This document shows positions 1 to 14,487 of a stretch of 64,000 nt of DNA, one piece after another. Under the pieces are notes generated by a model. It ran no database searches. It saw only the letters and a list, made by a program, of their open reading frames with translations, and was not told the origin of the DNA. This DNA is from [Phialemoniopsis] sp. UDSM-2020 (taxonomy: Eukaryota; Ascomycota; Sordariomycetes; Thyridiales; Thyridiaceae): positions 992,001 to 1,056,000 of the forward strand of contig JAEILZ010000007.1 of NCBI GenBank assembly GCA_018873225.1, in the 5' to 3' direction. A program made the translations under genes and the position numbers. How positions within the stretch are numbered: the stretch's first letter is position 1; the number at the start of each line of letters is the position of its first letter.

Positions 1-276
1 ACGGCGAGGTGATGTGGGATGAGGCTATGTGGGATCCTTCTTCTGCAAGCTGATGGTTCGTTCGGTCTACTTTCTGGCAATACCGGCAGACATGGGTACC
101 CTCGATAGGACTACCATAGGTTTTGATATAAAAGAACTTGAGGTTCGTCATCTAGCAAGACATGCCTGGAGCTCTCCAGAGCATCTAGTCTATCTAGATA
201 CGGTAGGTCAACGCGCCAGCCGATCCAGATCCTCTGTCTCTTTCCGTGTCTTTTCTTTTCCTCTCCTTCGGGCAAC
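1..276. promoter_or_regulatory. Upstream region of the SGNH/FG-GAP gene
   Basis: Non-coding leader in front of the ATG at 277. It has pyrimidine-rich stretches (around 235-268), common just upstream of fungal start codons. No gene is seen. Confidence 0.4.
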
Positions 277-3200
277 ATGGTGCTGCTTAGCCAGGCAGTG
301 GCGGCTCTGGCCGTCATGGTCTCGGCCGGTGCGCCACTTGCCGCTGCGTTCCCTGCCGACCTGAATGATTGGGTGGCACGCAATGAGAGTCTCGGCCCTT
401 TCGCCGATTTTCCTCCGGTCCTCACCGCGCGACAGAACGGCGTGCAGCTCCGCATCCTATCGCTCGGGGCCTCTATCATGAGTGGTCAAGGGTCGCCGGA
501 ACATTCGGGGTTAGGATTATTGCCGCCGTACCATAAAGTCTAGTATAGCAGAAGCTGATGTTGGAATCTTGTTTAGTCTTCGAAAATGGGTCAGAATGGC
601 ACTGCGACACGATGGTTGGGATGTCAACATGGTCGGCACAAAGCAAGGTAAAGTCACCAGGAAGGGGCTGTAGGATCTTGGGTCTCGATAGAGCCGAAAC
701 TGACATGTTATCACCCTTCGCAGATGGTTCCGATATGACAGACAAGGTTTGTTGCCCCAAGTTCAAGTCCATTAAAACACTCACAAGACCTGTCGTTTTG
801 GTATATCCTGCTAACGTAAACTTCAACTTGATAGGATCATGAAGCCAAGCCCGGAGCCTTGATTCGAGACATTCGAGGATATCTCAAGGCATCTCTCCCA
901 TACAAGCCCAACCTTGTCATCATAAACGGCGGCACCAACAACGCGAACGGACTCGTCGATGTTGCCGAGTCGTACGGCATCATGGAGGGCATTGTCAACG
1001 ACATTTGGAACTACCCCGACATGAGTGACACATGCGTCATCCTCTCCACCCTCCTCCCGGGCAAGTACACCAGCGATGCTTATGCCGCTAAGCAACAGAT
1101 CGACGCAAACTACCGTCTCCTCGTCAAGGACAAGCAGGGTAGCAAGTGCATCTATGTCGCAGACATGGAGCCGCTCGGCCAGCCTAACGAATTCCTGGAC
1201 ATCAACGGCCCGTACTGGGATGACGACATCCACCCCAATGTCAGTATCTACAAGCCTCAGGGCTTCATTTATCCCGTACTACCAAGGACATGGCTGACTT
1301 CTCTTTTTACTCATTAGAATGAGGGCCATAGGAGGGCCGCTTACATCTTCTATGCTGCGATTCATCGAGCTTTGTCGGCAGATAAAGTGAAGCAAGCGGC
1401 TCCCAAGGAAGAAATAGACCGGTCCGGCTGCGACAAGGTGTTCGGTAACGGTATCTACGCAGGTGAGCTCCCGTGAACATCTTAAAGCCTATCTGAAGTC
1501 TTGTAAACTACAAGGGTAGGTGGCTAACATAGATGTTGTAGGCGCCCTGACCCAGCAGGGATGGGGTGAGCACGATGGCATATACTACCACAGCAGCCAT
1601 GACGAAGGCGTGAGTTTCTTGACGATCTCAGCTTCTTAGGTGGCGTGGGAACGAGTATCTGACTGTTCAATAGATCAAACTCGAGATCGAGTCGAAATGG
1701 GATCGCAACCAGTGGCGTTTCGCACGCCTTTTCTCCCGGGACTACGACGATTTTGTTGGCTGGTACGAGGAGCCGGTCGGCACCCACCGGTTTGCTGTCT
1801 GGTAAGTCTATCTGTACTTGGCAGAAGACGCACCCGTGATGCCTGCTGGGCCTTTTCAAAACTGACCTCGCGACCTTCTGACAAACAGGAAGAACTCGGC
1901 CGATGGACAAGGTAACTTTAAGAGGATCGACAACATGTTTCCTGATCTGTTCTGCAACCCCAACGGAGTCAACTTCATCGACATGAACGCTGATGGCTTG
2001 GACGACCTTGTCTGTATCGGTCCCGACGGCAACGCATACTTGTCCGTCAACCAAGGAAATGGAAATGGCAACAGCCCCCCCAGCTTCCGTCGAGTCAGTG
2101 ACACAGCCCTCATTAAGAACGGCGAGCCTGGCTACGGGCAAAACAGAGTTCGCATGGCCGACATTGACGGAGATGGCCGCGGTGACTACGGCGTCATCTG
2201 GTCCGACAACAAGGTCCATTTCTGGCGCAACGGCGGCACCAAGGACATCCCAGAGTACTGGCAGAATCTTGGTATCCGGTCGCAGATCAGCTCAGGCCTT
2301 GAGAACCAACCTAGTGACGGCCACGCGAACGGTGTTCGTTTCGAGGACATCAACGGTGATGTGCGTCCCTGTGCAAATACTGTTTCTTCATTTCTCTGCA
2401 GTTAAGAGCGTTGCTGACACTGATTATGACAACAGGGCCGAGACGACTCCCTCTGGATGGGCCAGTTCGGACAGACAACCACCTGGACCAACGGCAGAAG
2501 TTGCGCGAGCGGCCGTGACGGCGACGGATTAAACGTCTACTGGCGCCAGGGCTTCGCGGCCGGCGCCAGCTCAGGTCCGACGCATCGCGGCTTTCTCGAG
2601 TGGACGGACCCGACCAACGAGCTCGGGGTGCCGCGCGAGAGAATCCACTTTGCGCGCATCTTTGGCCGCAAGCCCGCGTTCGGCAACCTCGGCGTGCAGG
2701 ACTACGTCTTCATCGAGCCGTCCAAACTCGGCGACGAGAGCTACAAGTTCAAATTACATGTGATCAAGAACCTGGGTTCCGGCGGCACCAAGCTTATGTC
2801 GGACGGCAACAAGTACTGCAACATGATGGGCCACAGCAACGGCCAGATGGATTACGTGTGGACTTGGTCCGACGGGAGGATGCATCGTGAGTTTTCCCAG
2901 GGCGGTATCTTGTCATGATTTCTATCGTCTTGTATCTGACACGCGCACTCTTCCAAAATCTTTAGTCTTCCCTAATGCCGGTAAAACATTCATCAACAAA
3001 GGCGAGTCGTTCTGGGGTCCGTCTCCGGGCGACATCTGGACGCCGCCGCAGCAGCTGGACCGACGCGACCTGCACCTCGCGGACTGGGACAACGATGGTG
3101 ACTGCGATATCATCCACGTGAACCCGGACAACGGCAACATCCGCGTGTGGATCAATGACTACCCAACCAAGAAGACGTGGAACGGCGCGTTCCGCGAGGT

Positions 3201-5884
3201 TTCCGCCCCTTGGCTGAGCTGCAGCGAGAAGCGTGGCATTGGCATCGATGACCGTGAGTAGAAGATCATTTTTGATTTGCCCTCTTCTAAGTACGCGAGC
3301 GTTGTTTGCTAATGTGGAATCTATTCTTGCCACCAGTCGCCGTACGGTTTGCCGATCTGACTGGCAACGGTCGTGCCGATTATCTGTGCATTGCCAAGGA
3401 CGGAACGGTCAAGGGATCACTCCACAACGACGATGGGTCCTTTATCAACGTCGGCCAGATCAAGTTTGCCGAGGGCAAGGACCGGGCCAACCTGAGATGG
3501 GCCGATGTCAACGGCGATGGTAAAGATGATATGATCTGGGTAGACAAGTTCAACGGCGATGGTCACGTCTGGTACGTTTGCACCTTGGCCTGCTCACCAC
3601 CACCCGGCCAGTCTGGCCGCTCGGGTCTACTAGCTACACGAAGACAAACGCGGGTCTCCAAAGTAAAAATACTGCGCGTATTGACTCGTAATATAGGTAC
3701 AACGGCGGCCGCGGCAGCCCCGCCGACAACGGAGGCTCCTCGTTCTTCTGGCGCAAGATCTCAGACCCCGTCTACGACGGCAACCACGCCGGGACGTGCA
3801 TGTTCTACCCGGACCTCGACGGCAACGGCCGCGCCGACATGCACTCCATCATCGGCACCATGAACAACCAGGCCGAGACGTGGTACAACCCGTCGTGCGG
3901 CCTGCGCGACGCCGAGGGCGACGACCCGGAGGGCGTCGTGGACCCGCACCTGCCCCAGCAGCCCAACAACCCGATCGGCGGGCCGGGCCCGGGCGAGGAC
4001 GTCGACTGCACCGAGCTCGATAAGGACCCCTGGCGCTCGGTGACGTGCTCGAACAAGTTCATCGAGAGCCATATTGACTATACGCCGGCGGACCGCTGGA
4101 ACGGGCTCGAGGTCGATGCTGCGTGGAAGGCTGCGCTGGCGTACATCCAGTGCCGGATAGGCGAGGGAAAGCCGCCCAATTCCTTTAGCAACGTGGTAGG
4201 TCCCTGAATTTGGGCTGCACAAAGAGTCGACTACAGTGTCAAGAGAGTCGAGTACTGACCATCATGAAGGTATCCGACTTCTTCCACGGTCCCCAAGACA
4301 TGCACTGTCACGTCTGGAACCCCGACACTAACAGCTGCTCGGGCACCAGCATGCTCTGCCAGGATGTGCCGAGATCGCCGGTAGGCTACTTCGTGCTCAA
4401 TTCGTTCAAACGACTATTCAGCGTCAGTCTTTCCCTCCCCTTCCTTGACTCCAAACCAGATCAATGTCAATGAGCTAACCCTGGACGGGCGCCCGAGCAC
4501 AGACAAACTGGAGTCTCTACAAAGCATTTGAAACAGCCATCAACTCACTGGACCTCGCAAGTCTGGCCAGTGCGTTCGGCATCCCCAAGGACGACAAGGG
4601 CAACAATGCGCCGGTCGCCATCATCCTCGACGCGATCATCTTTGGCTACGGCTTGATCATGGGCCCCATGTGGAGTAAATGTGCGTTGACTAAACAAGAC
4701 TCTTGTGATCTCGTTGGTAGTTTGCTGACGACTGACTGGCTTGCAGTCTTCATCCCACGCATGGGCGGCGGCACAACGCCAGGTGCGGTCAAGGACACCG
4801 TCAACGACATCGTCAAGAACTCAGCCACTCTGGCCAAGGACATCTACGCCAGAAATTCTGCCCCACAACCGTAAGTTACCCCACCTTGAACCGTACGATG
4901 GTAGAAAAAACCTGTCCAGGGACTGACCTGTGCGCCACGTTGCCAAATATCTAGCAAAGACGAAGTCGGCCTCCAGACCGCCATCCGCGGCGTCTTCCTC
5001 GCCATGGCCGAGGCCTACGGCAACAGCACGGCCGAGATGAACCGCGCCCTGTTCGACGGCAGCGCCACCTCGATCAGCCGCCTGACGACGCTCATGGCCG
5101 AGGGCCGCCTCTTCAGCAGGGACCTCATCGAGGAGACGGACCAGCAGGAGCTGACCGCCCGCCTCAAGACCGTCATCGCGGCCTATGCGATCCCCCTGAC
5201 GTGGCAAATGTCTCCCGAGGCCATCTGGCCGGTCATAATTATGGTTAGTGGCACTTCTTCCCGGAAGTCTCCGAAAGGACAATGGTGTAGGGACGAAGAT
5301 ACTGATACGAAGCACTCTTAGGAACCTGTGGATTGCCAAGGCGCACCGTCATTCGACTGGTTCGGTCGGTACCCATCCATCACCGAGAAGGCGTACGCGA
5401 AGCGGTTTTGCAAGGGCGACGAGAGCTACTTCCTCCTCGCGCCCAAGAACTACAAGAAGACGTGCGACAGTACCCAGGACCCGACCGAGTGCGACCCCTT
5501 CGATCTGCCGCCCGGGTTTGAGAAGCTGGAGGACAGTTCCTTTGGCCTTGGGTGGGGGCAACTCATGGACGGGTACGTTTCAAATCTACACAACACAGCT
5601 TCAAGAAAGAGCATGAAGCAATGGGGGGGAGGTGTTGCTCCTGGTTGGAACTGGCTAACAATGTTTTTTCTAGTGCCATTAACACCTGGAAGGCAAACGG
5701 CCGCAAGAACACCGGCACCATTCCCGAGTTGACCAACGAGGTGCTGGACAACATTCTCGACAACGCCGTCACGACTCCGCACGTCATCAACATCCCGATC
5801 TGCTCAATGAAGGAGGCGAGAGACAACTGGGATCTGGCCTACCGCAACGAGCTCAAGCCTGGAGCTAACTTCCCATGCAACTAG
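277..5884 (+). CDS. Secreted SGNH/GDSL-type esterase with FG-GAP (VCBS) repeats and a long unrecognised C-terminal domain
   Basis: Eighteen exons join in frame to about 1407 residues. Introns: 510-576, 648-723, 747-834, 1240-1317, 1463-1541, 1610-1673, 1802-1888, 2361-2435, 2887-2965, 3254-3336, 3572-3696, 4196-4269, 4423-4502, 4681-4746, 4871-4954, 5244-5321 and 5573-5673. The start is followed by a signal peptide of about 24 residues. An SGNH hydrolase fold follows: block I reads LSLGASIMSGQG, then a GGTNNAN block, then the catalytic D-x-x-H as DDIHPN. The middle holds several calcium-binding FG-GAP repeats (DMNADGLDD, DIDGDGRGD, DWDNDGDCD, DVNGDGKDD, DLDGNGRAD), usual in secreted proteins that bind polysaccharide or surfaces. 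After a Pro/Gly linker near 3960-4010 come about 500 Cys-containing residues that I do not recognise. A role as an extracellular carbohydrate or lipid esterase is inferred. The intron at 4423 is the least certain. Confidence 0.85.
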
Positions 5885-6267
5885 ACTTCGTGAAAGTGGA
5901 CGGCTTGGATCGGGATGCCCCTATTTTGTGCTGTCTGGACAGGCAGTTCTTGATATTTCAACAATGACTCGCCCTTACTAAGGCACAAGCCACTTCAGTT
6001 AGGTTGGTCCTGATCTGGCACAGTATTAGACTCCCATGTCATTTGTATTCTCTCATCAATCCATAGAACGCCATATGTATCATCCCAGAAGCCGTAGCTG
6101 CAAGCTGTTTCAGCCAGCATTCAAGGCTATCCACCCATGGGCCCATCCATCTATAATACACTGTTGTTTTGCCCACACAATACAAAAGAAAAAGAGATGC
6201 CGTGCTCTGTATGCCGAAGAAAAGAAGAAAAGATCCAAGTCACACAATCCACTTCCGTGGAAACGGG
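5885..6267. other. Convergent 3' intergenic region
   Basis: Lies between the stop codons of two convergent genes. It is AT-richer with A-runs near 6180-6240, consistent with 3' UTRs. No gene is seen. Confidence 0.5.
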
Positions 6268-7917
6268 CTAATAACCCTTGCTAGGACTCCTGCCATACTT
6301 GGTCGGGCTCCGTCCTCTGTCGCCTTTACTAGGGCTCCTCCGGGACGGGGTCTGCGGCGGCGGCGCCATGATGCTCTTGATGGGCTCGGGCGACGCGTCC
6401 GTGTCTGTGGCGCCAGGGCTGTCGGCGGCAAAGATACCTCGCCGCAGGTGCCGGGGAGTCTGAATAGGCGCCCAGATGTACGCCTGGTTGGGATCCTGGG
6501 ACGAGCCCAGCATAGGAGGGCCCGCCGGCTGCGAAGGGTAGGACAGGCCAGCCGCGGCGCCGTTACCGCCGTGGTTGACGTTCTGCTGGTGGTGGGCGAT
6601 GGTGCTGTCGCGGAAGCGGCCGAAGCCGATGTTGTTGGCCAGGATGGCAATGAGCAGCGTCGATAGGATGAAACCCTGAGGCACACGAGTTAGTAATAAG
6701 TTTAAACGGCAAGTAGAAGAAAATAGCAGTAAACTCACCCATGCCTTGATGCTCATAACACCAACAAATTCGTTGATGATCTCGGCCACATTCTTGGCCG
6801 ACACCTGCACCTTCATAACACTCGCCGGGTCCTGGTTCATGCACACCTCCCACTCGTCACACACGCGCGCGAGCGCCGGCAGGCGTTCAGCTTTTGGCGC
6901 GCAGCGGTTCTTCTGGAACTCAGTTGCGCAGGCGGCCATCTCGGAAACGAGTTGGGAGCGCGCCGCCTCAGTCGCGTGATTTAGGTCGGCGCGCATCATG
7001 GAAATAAAACTCCAGATGCCCCACATGCAGATGGACACGATGAAGACGTTGATGGCGAGCTGCACCCACCACGACAGGATCAGAGGCACGCTTGGGTTGT
7101 TGTGGATGGCCGAGAAGAAGCTAGAGAAGAAGCCGGGGCCTTTGTCGGCATGCTTCTTTCTGCCGCCACCCCGCCTAGAGCCCGAGCCCTGCTCCCAGTC
7201 GCTGTCCGAGTCGTCCGAATCGTGCGGGAGGCGTGACCTGACGCTGCCAACATCCCTGTCGCCATGCTGGCGCTTGCGCTTCCGGACCTTGTCGCGCTGG
7301 AGAGGGTCGTACTTGCCCCGCGGGACCTCGCCCCGTCCAGGTGTCCTACTCCTAAACGAGGAGCCGGTCTTGCCAAATAGCGTCCTGCTCGCTCTGCCCG
7401 GTGTGATAGTCATCTTGGCAAAGTCGTCCTCACGATCGACGTCGGGGGTGTCCTCGGGCATGGGCGAGCCGTCGGTCATGGCTGGGCTGTCCTCGGCGCC
7501 GGAGGCTTCTGAGAAGACGTTGTCGTCGAAGCGCTTCTGGGGGGTCGTAAATGCAGGGTTGCGGAAGGGCGGTGCGCTGAACTGCTTGGAGATCTGGGGG
7601 TTGAAGATGGACGCGTTGGGCGGAGGGGGTTGTGAGGAGTGCAGCTTGGAGGGCGAGGTGACTGTTGACGGAGCTCTGGCGGCGAACGGGTTCGGACCAG
7701 ACTTGAACTTGGAAGGTGATGCGTCGTTGAAGGAAGCTGTTGCGCGCACGAGGGGCGAAGTCAGCATGATCAAGCTTAGACAGCCGGGAGAAATAGGCAG
7801 GAAGGACTCACACATTTGACCTCGTTGGGAGATCTGGGCAAAGGGGCTCGTAACGTCGACAGGACCTTGGTTCTGGTACTCCCATTCCATGGGTCCTTCA
7901 AACGTCCGCCGACTCAT
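6268..7917 (-). CDS. BRL1: Brl1/Brr6-family nuclear envelope protein
   Basis: The frame is open throughout, but two in-frame introns (7737-7811 and 6676-6738, both multiples of 3 with GTGAGT donors and CAG acceptors) should be removed, leaving about 503 residues. The N-terminal half is polar and Ser/Pro/Arg-rich, with a basic stretch near the middle. It is followed by the conserved Brl1/Brr6 domain: a first membrane span (SWWVQLAINVFIVSICMWG), a luminal loop with four cysteines (AACATEFQKNRCA, RVCDEWEVCMN) that form disulfides in this family, and a second span (GFILSTLLIAILANNIGF). Family members sit in the nuclear envelope/ER and are needed for nuclear pore assembly and lipid homeostasis. 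The tail is Ser/Pro/Arg-rich. It is divergent from IWS1, with 746 bp between the two ATGs. Confidence 0.9.
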   Translation of the reverse strand: MSRRTFEGPMEWEYQNQGPVDVTSPFAQISQRGQMCESFLPISPGCLSLIMLTSPLVRATASFNDASPSKFKSGPNPFAARAPSTVTSPSKLHSSQPPPPNASIFNPQISKQFSAPPFRNPAFTTPQKRFDDNVFSEASGAEDSPAMTDGSPMPEDTPDVDREDDFAKMTITPGRASRTLFGKTGSSFRSRTPGRGEVPRGKYDPLQRDKVRKRKRQHGDRDVGSVRSRLPHDSDDSDSDWEQGSGSRRGGGRKKHADKGPGFFSSFFSAIHNNPSVPLILSWWVQLAINVFIVSICMWGIWSFISMMRADLNHATEAARSQLVSEMAACATEFQKNRCAPKAERLPALARVCDEWEVCMNQDPASVMKVQVSAKNVAEIINEFVGVMSIKAWVSLLLFSSTCRLNLLLTRVPQGFILSTLLIAILANNIGFGRFRDSTIAHHQQNVNHGGNGAAAGLSYPSQPAGPPMLGSSQDPNQAYIWAPIQTPRHLRRGIFAADSPGATDTDASPEPIKSIMAPPPQTPSRRSPSKGDRGRSPTKYGRSPSKGY

Positions 7918-8663
7918 AGTGAGGGTCGCAGTGTGTTCTGGAAATGTGGTAATTGGTCAAGGTGGCAATGCTGGAACCAACGTCGCGAAGAGAAAAGGGT
8001 TGTAGTTGTTTATCAGAGGAGAAGAGATCAGAAGGAACGAATGTCGAGTCGAGAGTGGTGACTGGCAATCGGTTCAAAGGTAGCCAGACCCTTGGCTATT
8101 CATCCAAAGTGCGTGTGGTGGTGGTCCATGCCATGGCCGGGGTCAGGTCGTGGTTTGCGGTCGTCACTAGTAGCAACAATACTGCATCAGCAAGTAAACA
8201 ATAAAAAAGAGTGGTCCCCTCATTCCTAGAGCGGCGTGGCTACTTTTTCTATTATTGACGCCTGAGGCTGCCATCATTATCGGCCAAGCTCAGAAGCTCG
8301 GACCACTAATCAATCAATGGGCGCCCAGACCTGGAAGGCAAACTCCACTAGCCAGAAGCCGCAACTGGCAAAACGTCAAAGGATTGATGGGATACATTCG
8401 AGCCTCATCACCACCAGCCAATTTTGTGACTTGCACATCAGCCCTTGTCTACTCCTCTCGCATCCCAACCGCCGCCCTATCTACTCATCTCTCTTCCTTT
8501 TGTAGTGGACGACAAAACGATCTAGGGAATCTTAACCGGCGATCCAACGAGCCACTGCTGGGAGGGCTTCGCACCTCACCTCAGCCTCAATCCTCCTTTG
8601 TCCCCGTCCCCATCCCAACTTCACTCTCTCCCACCACTCACCACCATTACCAATACCCACACA
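7918..8663. promoter_or_regulatory. Divergent promoter between BRL1-like and IWS1-like genes
   Basis: Shared upstream region of two divergent housekeeping genes. It is CT-rich toward the IWS1 start (8585-8660). No ORF with coding character is seen. Confidence 0.5.
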
Positions 8664-10104
8664 ATGTCCGACGCCGACTCCCCCGTCGACCCCCCGGTCG
8701 ACGCCGTCGACCACCGCGACGATGACGACGAGCAGCAAGACGACGAGCACGAGCGCGTGGAGGCCGACTCGGACGTGGAGTCCGACGTGCTCTCCGAGGT
8801 CGACGAGGAGCAGTTCGAGGACTACGACCCGGAGAAGGCGCAGATCGAGGAGCGGCCCATCAACATCGACGAGGACATGGCCAAGACGCTCAAGGCCTCC
8901 AAGAGGAAACGCGACGGCGCCGACCCTGCACCGAAAAAGCCAAAGGAGGGCCGCCGCGCCAAGAAGCGCCGCACCGACGACGACGTCGACGACGTCGACC
9001 CAGACGGCGAGGTGCTCGAGGGCAAGCGCGCGCGCAAGGTGCGACCGGAAGGCGGCGAGCGCAGGGCAGCACGCAAGAAGTCGCCCGTGGAGGAGGAGAA
9101 TGACGAGAGCCTGACGCCCGAGGAGCGGCGCCGGCGGGCCATTGACCGTGCTATCGATGCCAGTCTCAAGAAGCCCAAGTCGAGGCGGACAAAGAAGGAC
9201 GAAGTGGTATGTTACTACCATTCATGAGCGAATCAGATGATGTGGGCTTGGCGCTAATTACAAGATACAGGACCTCGAGGACGAAGCCGACGAGATCATC
9301 GCCGACCTCAAGGTGCAAATGGAGCGCGCCTGCGTCCACGACAACGAGGCCCGCGACAAGGGCGAGCCGGCGACCAACAAGCTCAAGCTCCTGCCCAGCG
9401 TGCTCGCCATCCTTAACCGCACGAATATCCAAAACGCCGTGCTCGACCCGGAGAACAACTTTTTGCAGGGCGTGCGCTTCTTCCTCGAGCCCCTCAACGA
9501 CGGCTCCCTGCCCGCCTACAGCATCCAGCGCGACCTCTTCACCGCCATGACCCGCCTACCCATCGAGAAGGAGGCCCTCGCCTCCAGTGGGCTTGGTAAA
9601 GTCGTGCTCTTCTACACCCGCAGCAAGAGGCCCGAGGGCGGCATCAAGCGCATGGCCGAGAGGCTCCTCGGAGAGTGGAGCAGGCCCATCCTCAAGCGCA
9701 CCGACGACTACAAGAAGCGCCGCATCGAGACGCGCGACTACGACTACCAGTACGTTTTCGTCTTCCCCTTTCCCTCCCCAAACTCATCGCGAATACTAAC
9801 ACGAAGTGAAAACAGAGCCGCCCGCCTAGCAGAGCAACAGGGCTCAAGCCAGCTGACCCTGACGCAGCGGCCCGGACCGGGCGGCGCCCCCGGCTCGCAG
9901 CGCCACGAGCTCGAGAAGCAGCGCATGCTGGCCCCCGTCGTCAACACGAACCGCGCTCGCCCCGCGGGCCTGCCGCAGGCCTACACCATCGCGCCCGTCA
10001 GCAGCTTCGACCAGAGCGCCGCGCGGGCGGGCGGGTTCCGGCCCATGGGCGCCGGAGGGATGGAGGCGTTCCGCAAGATGACGCAGAAGGGGAAGAAGAA
10101 GTAA
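8664..10104 (+). CDS. IWS1: Transcription elongation factor IWS1/Spn1
   Basis: Three exons (introns 9207-9270 and 9750-9815) give 436 residues. The first about 180 residues are highly acidic then basic (Asp/Glu runs, KRKR and KKRR patches), typical of the disordered N-terminus that binds histones and Spt6. The TFIIS N-terminal-like helical domain follows: LKLLPSVLAILNRTNIQNAV, then FFLEPLNDGSLP, then ALASSGLGKVVLFYTRS, ending with ERLLGEWSRPILKR, which is diagnostic of IWS1. The C-terminus is Pro/Gln/Arg-rich and ends KKGKKK. It acts with Spt6 on elongating RNA polymerase II in the nucleus. The second intron is in frame and easily missed. Confidence 0.93.
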
Positions 10105-11017
10105 ACGCCTGCATGAGTGGAAGCTGTGGGAGCAGTAACATGAAAAGGGACGAGAATGGCAAAGGGCACAGGGGCTCAGGTGTGGTGTGGACTCTTGTTC
10201 GTCTTTGGTGGTGAGGGGGGGTTCCGAGATGGCAACATTGTCGCCATGATGTGACGGATGTAACATTTAAAACTTTGGTGTCAATGGGCTAGACATCGCG
10301 GCATACAGAATTTTTCCCCAGGTCATTCATCAAGGCCAGCAAAAATTGATGCATATTTTCAAACTCTGTTCCATAACTTCTCGTTAGAATCTCCGGTTAC
10401 GCGATAACCACTACATCGAGAAAGTGACATCCCTAAGCAAGGTATGTGTGTGTGCATTGTTTATTCTTTTCCCGCTCTGTTCATGTTCAGCAAGCTCGTC
10501 ATCAAAATAAGTAAATATAATGGTAGTCTATCCGTAGCGATGCTTCCGCACAAAACAAGGAGGAAGTTCGTATGTTCTGTGTACTCATATAAGACAGAAA
10601 CAGAAAAAGCAACGGACAAGCAAGAAATTTGCTGCTGCAATGTACCAAAATCATCTTGTCTCTTTTCTTTTTCATCTTTCGTCAATGGGAAAGAAGTTGT
10701 ATAGGGGTTACCGAAAGGCTGCTCTCGGTCTTCGCATCATCATGAGACGCTGTATCTTTCTTTCTCTCCCCCCTTTGCAATGTACCGCCGTTCTTCCTAC
10801 TAGCCATCCCAGCTCCCCCCTTCTTCTGGTTCTCATTCCCCCATCTCTCTCGTCATCACCTCCGATGTCCATTTCCCGTTTGTCCGTATGTCCAGTGCCA
10901 TGTGTAGAAAAGAAGAAAAACGTTTCCGTTATACCCGACGGGTAGACCACCTGAGGGGACCCCCTCCGTCGTCATAAAAAAGACTCCTCGGTGGGCGTAG
11001 GAGACTCAGGTCATCCT
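10105..11017. other. Convergent 3' intergenic region
   Basis: About 900 bp between the stops of IWS1 and the SRPK-like kinase. It is AT-richer and pyrimidine-rich in 10740-10880. It probably holds two long 3' UTRs. No gene-like frame is seen. Confidence 0.5.
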
Positions 11018-14065
<3,048 letters not shown>

Positions 14066-14487
14066 CTAGGTCGTTGGCTCATTCAAATGCGCGCTTTCGG
14101 TCTGGCCTCGGCCTCTCTTTCTTCTCTTTCGAGGCAACGCATCTCCGTCCACTTTTCTTTGCTTGAAAAGGTAGGTGCGCAGGTAGGTGTTGTCGAGGAC
14201 ATAGAAACTATATTGCAGGGGAAAGTGGCAGAGGATGGGAAATGGAAAGAAAAGAAGATTGCTTACCCTTGCTGTTGCTGTTGTTGCGGCTGTGGATTGG
14301 CCGTGGTGATGATGGGCTTGAGGCCGTCCTTTTTCCTCTTCTTGTTGATGGCAGCGGCGGCCATGGCCTCTTGCGCCGACCCAGCACCGCCGCCATTTGC
14401 AGCCGCCGGGGTGGCCGTCGGTTGGGCATCCTGGGCGCTGGCTGCGGCGGCGGCAGCATCGCCGGACTGTTGTTGCACACCGTTCAT
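14066..14487 (-). CDS. Hypothetical small basic protein, two exons
   Basis: Exon 1 starts at the ATG at 14487 and encodes an Ala/Gln-rich stretch with a basic motif KKRKKDGLKPIITT and a Gln run. A perfect donor (GTAAGC, ending exon 1 at 14267) and an acceptor at 14208 define a 59-bp intron. Exon 2 continues in phase with FYVLDNTYLRTYLFKQ and a basic tail (RKRRKRGRG), stopping at 14066. The total is 120 residues. The basic patches suggest a nuclear or nucleic-acid role, but I do not recognise the family. Exon 2 may instead continue through further splicing. Upstream pyrimidine-rich sequence is consistent with a promoter. Confidence 0.45.
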
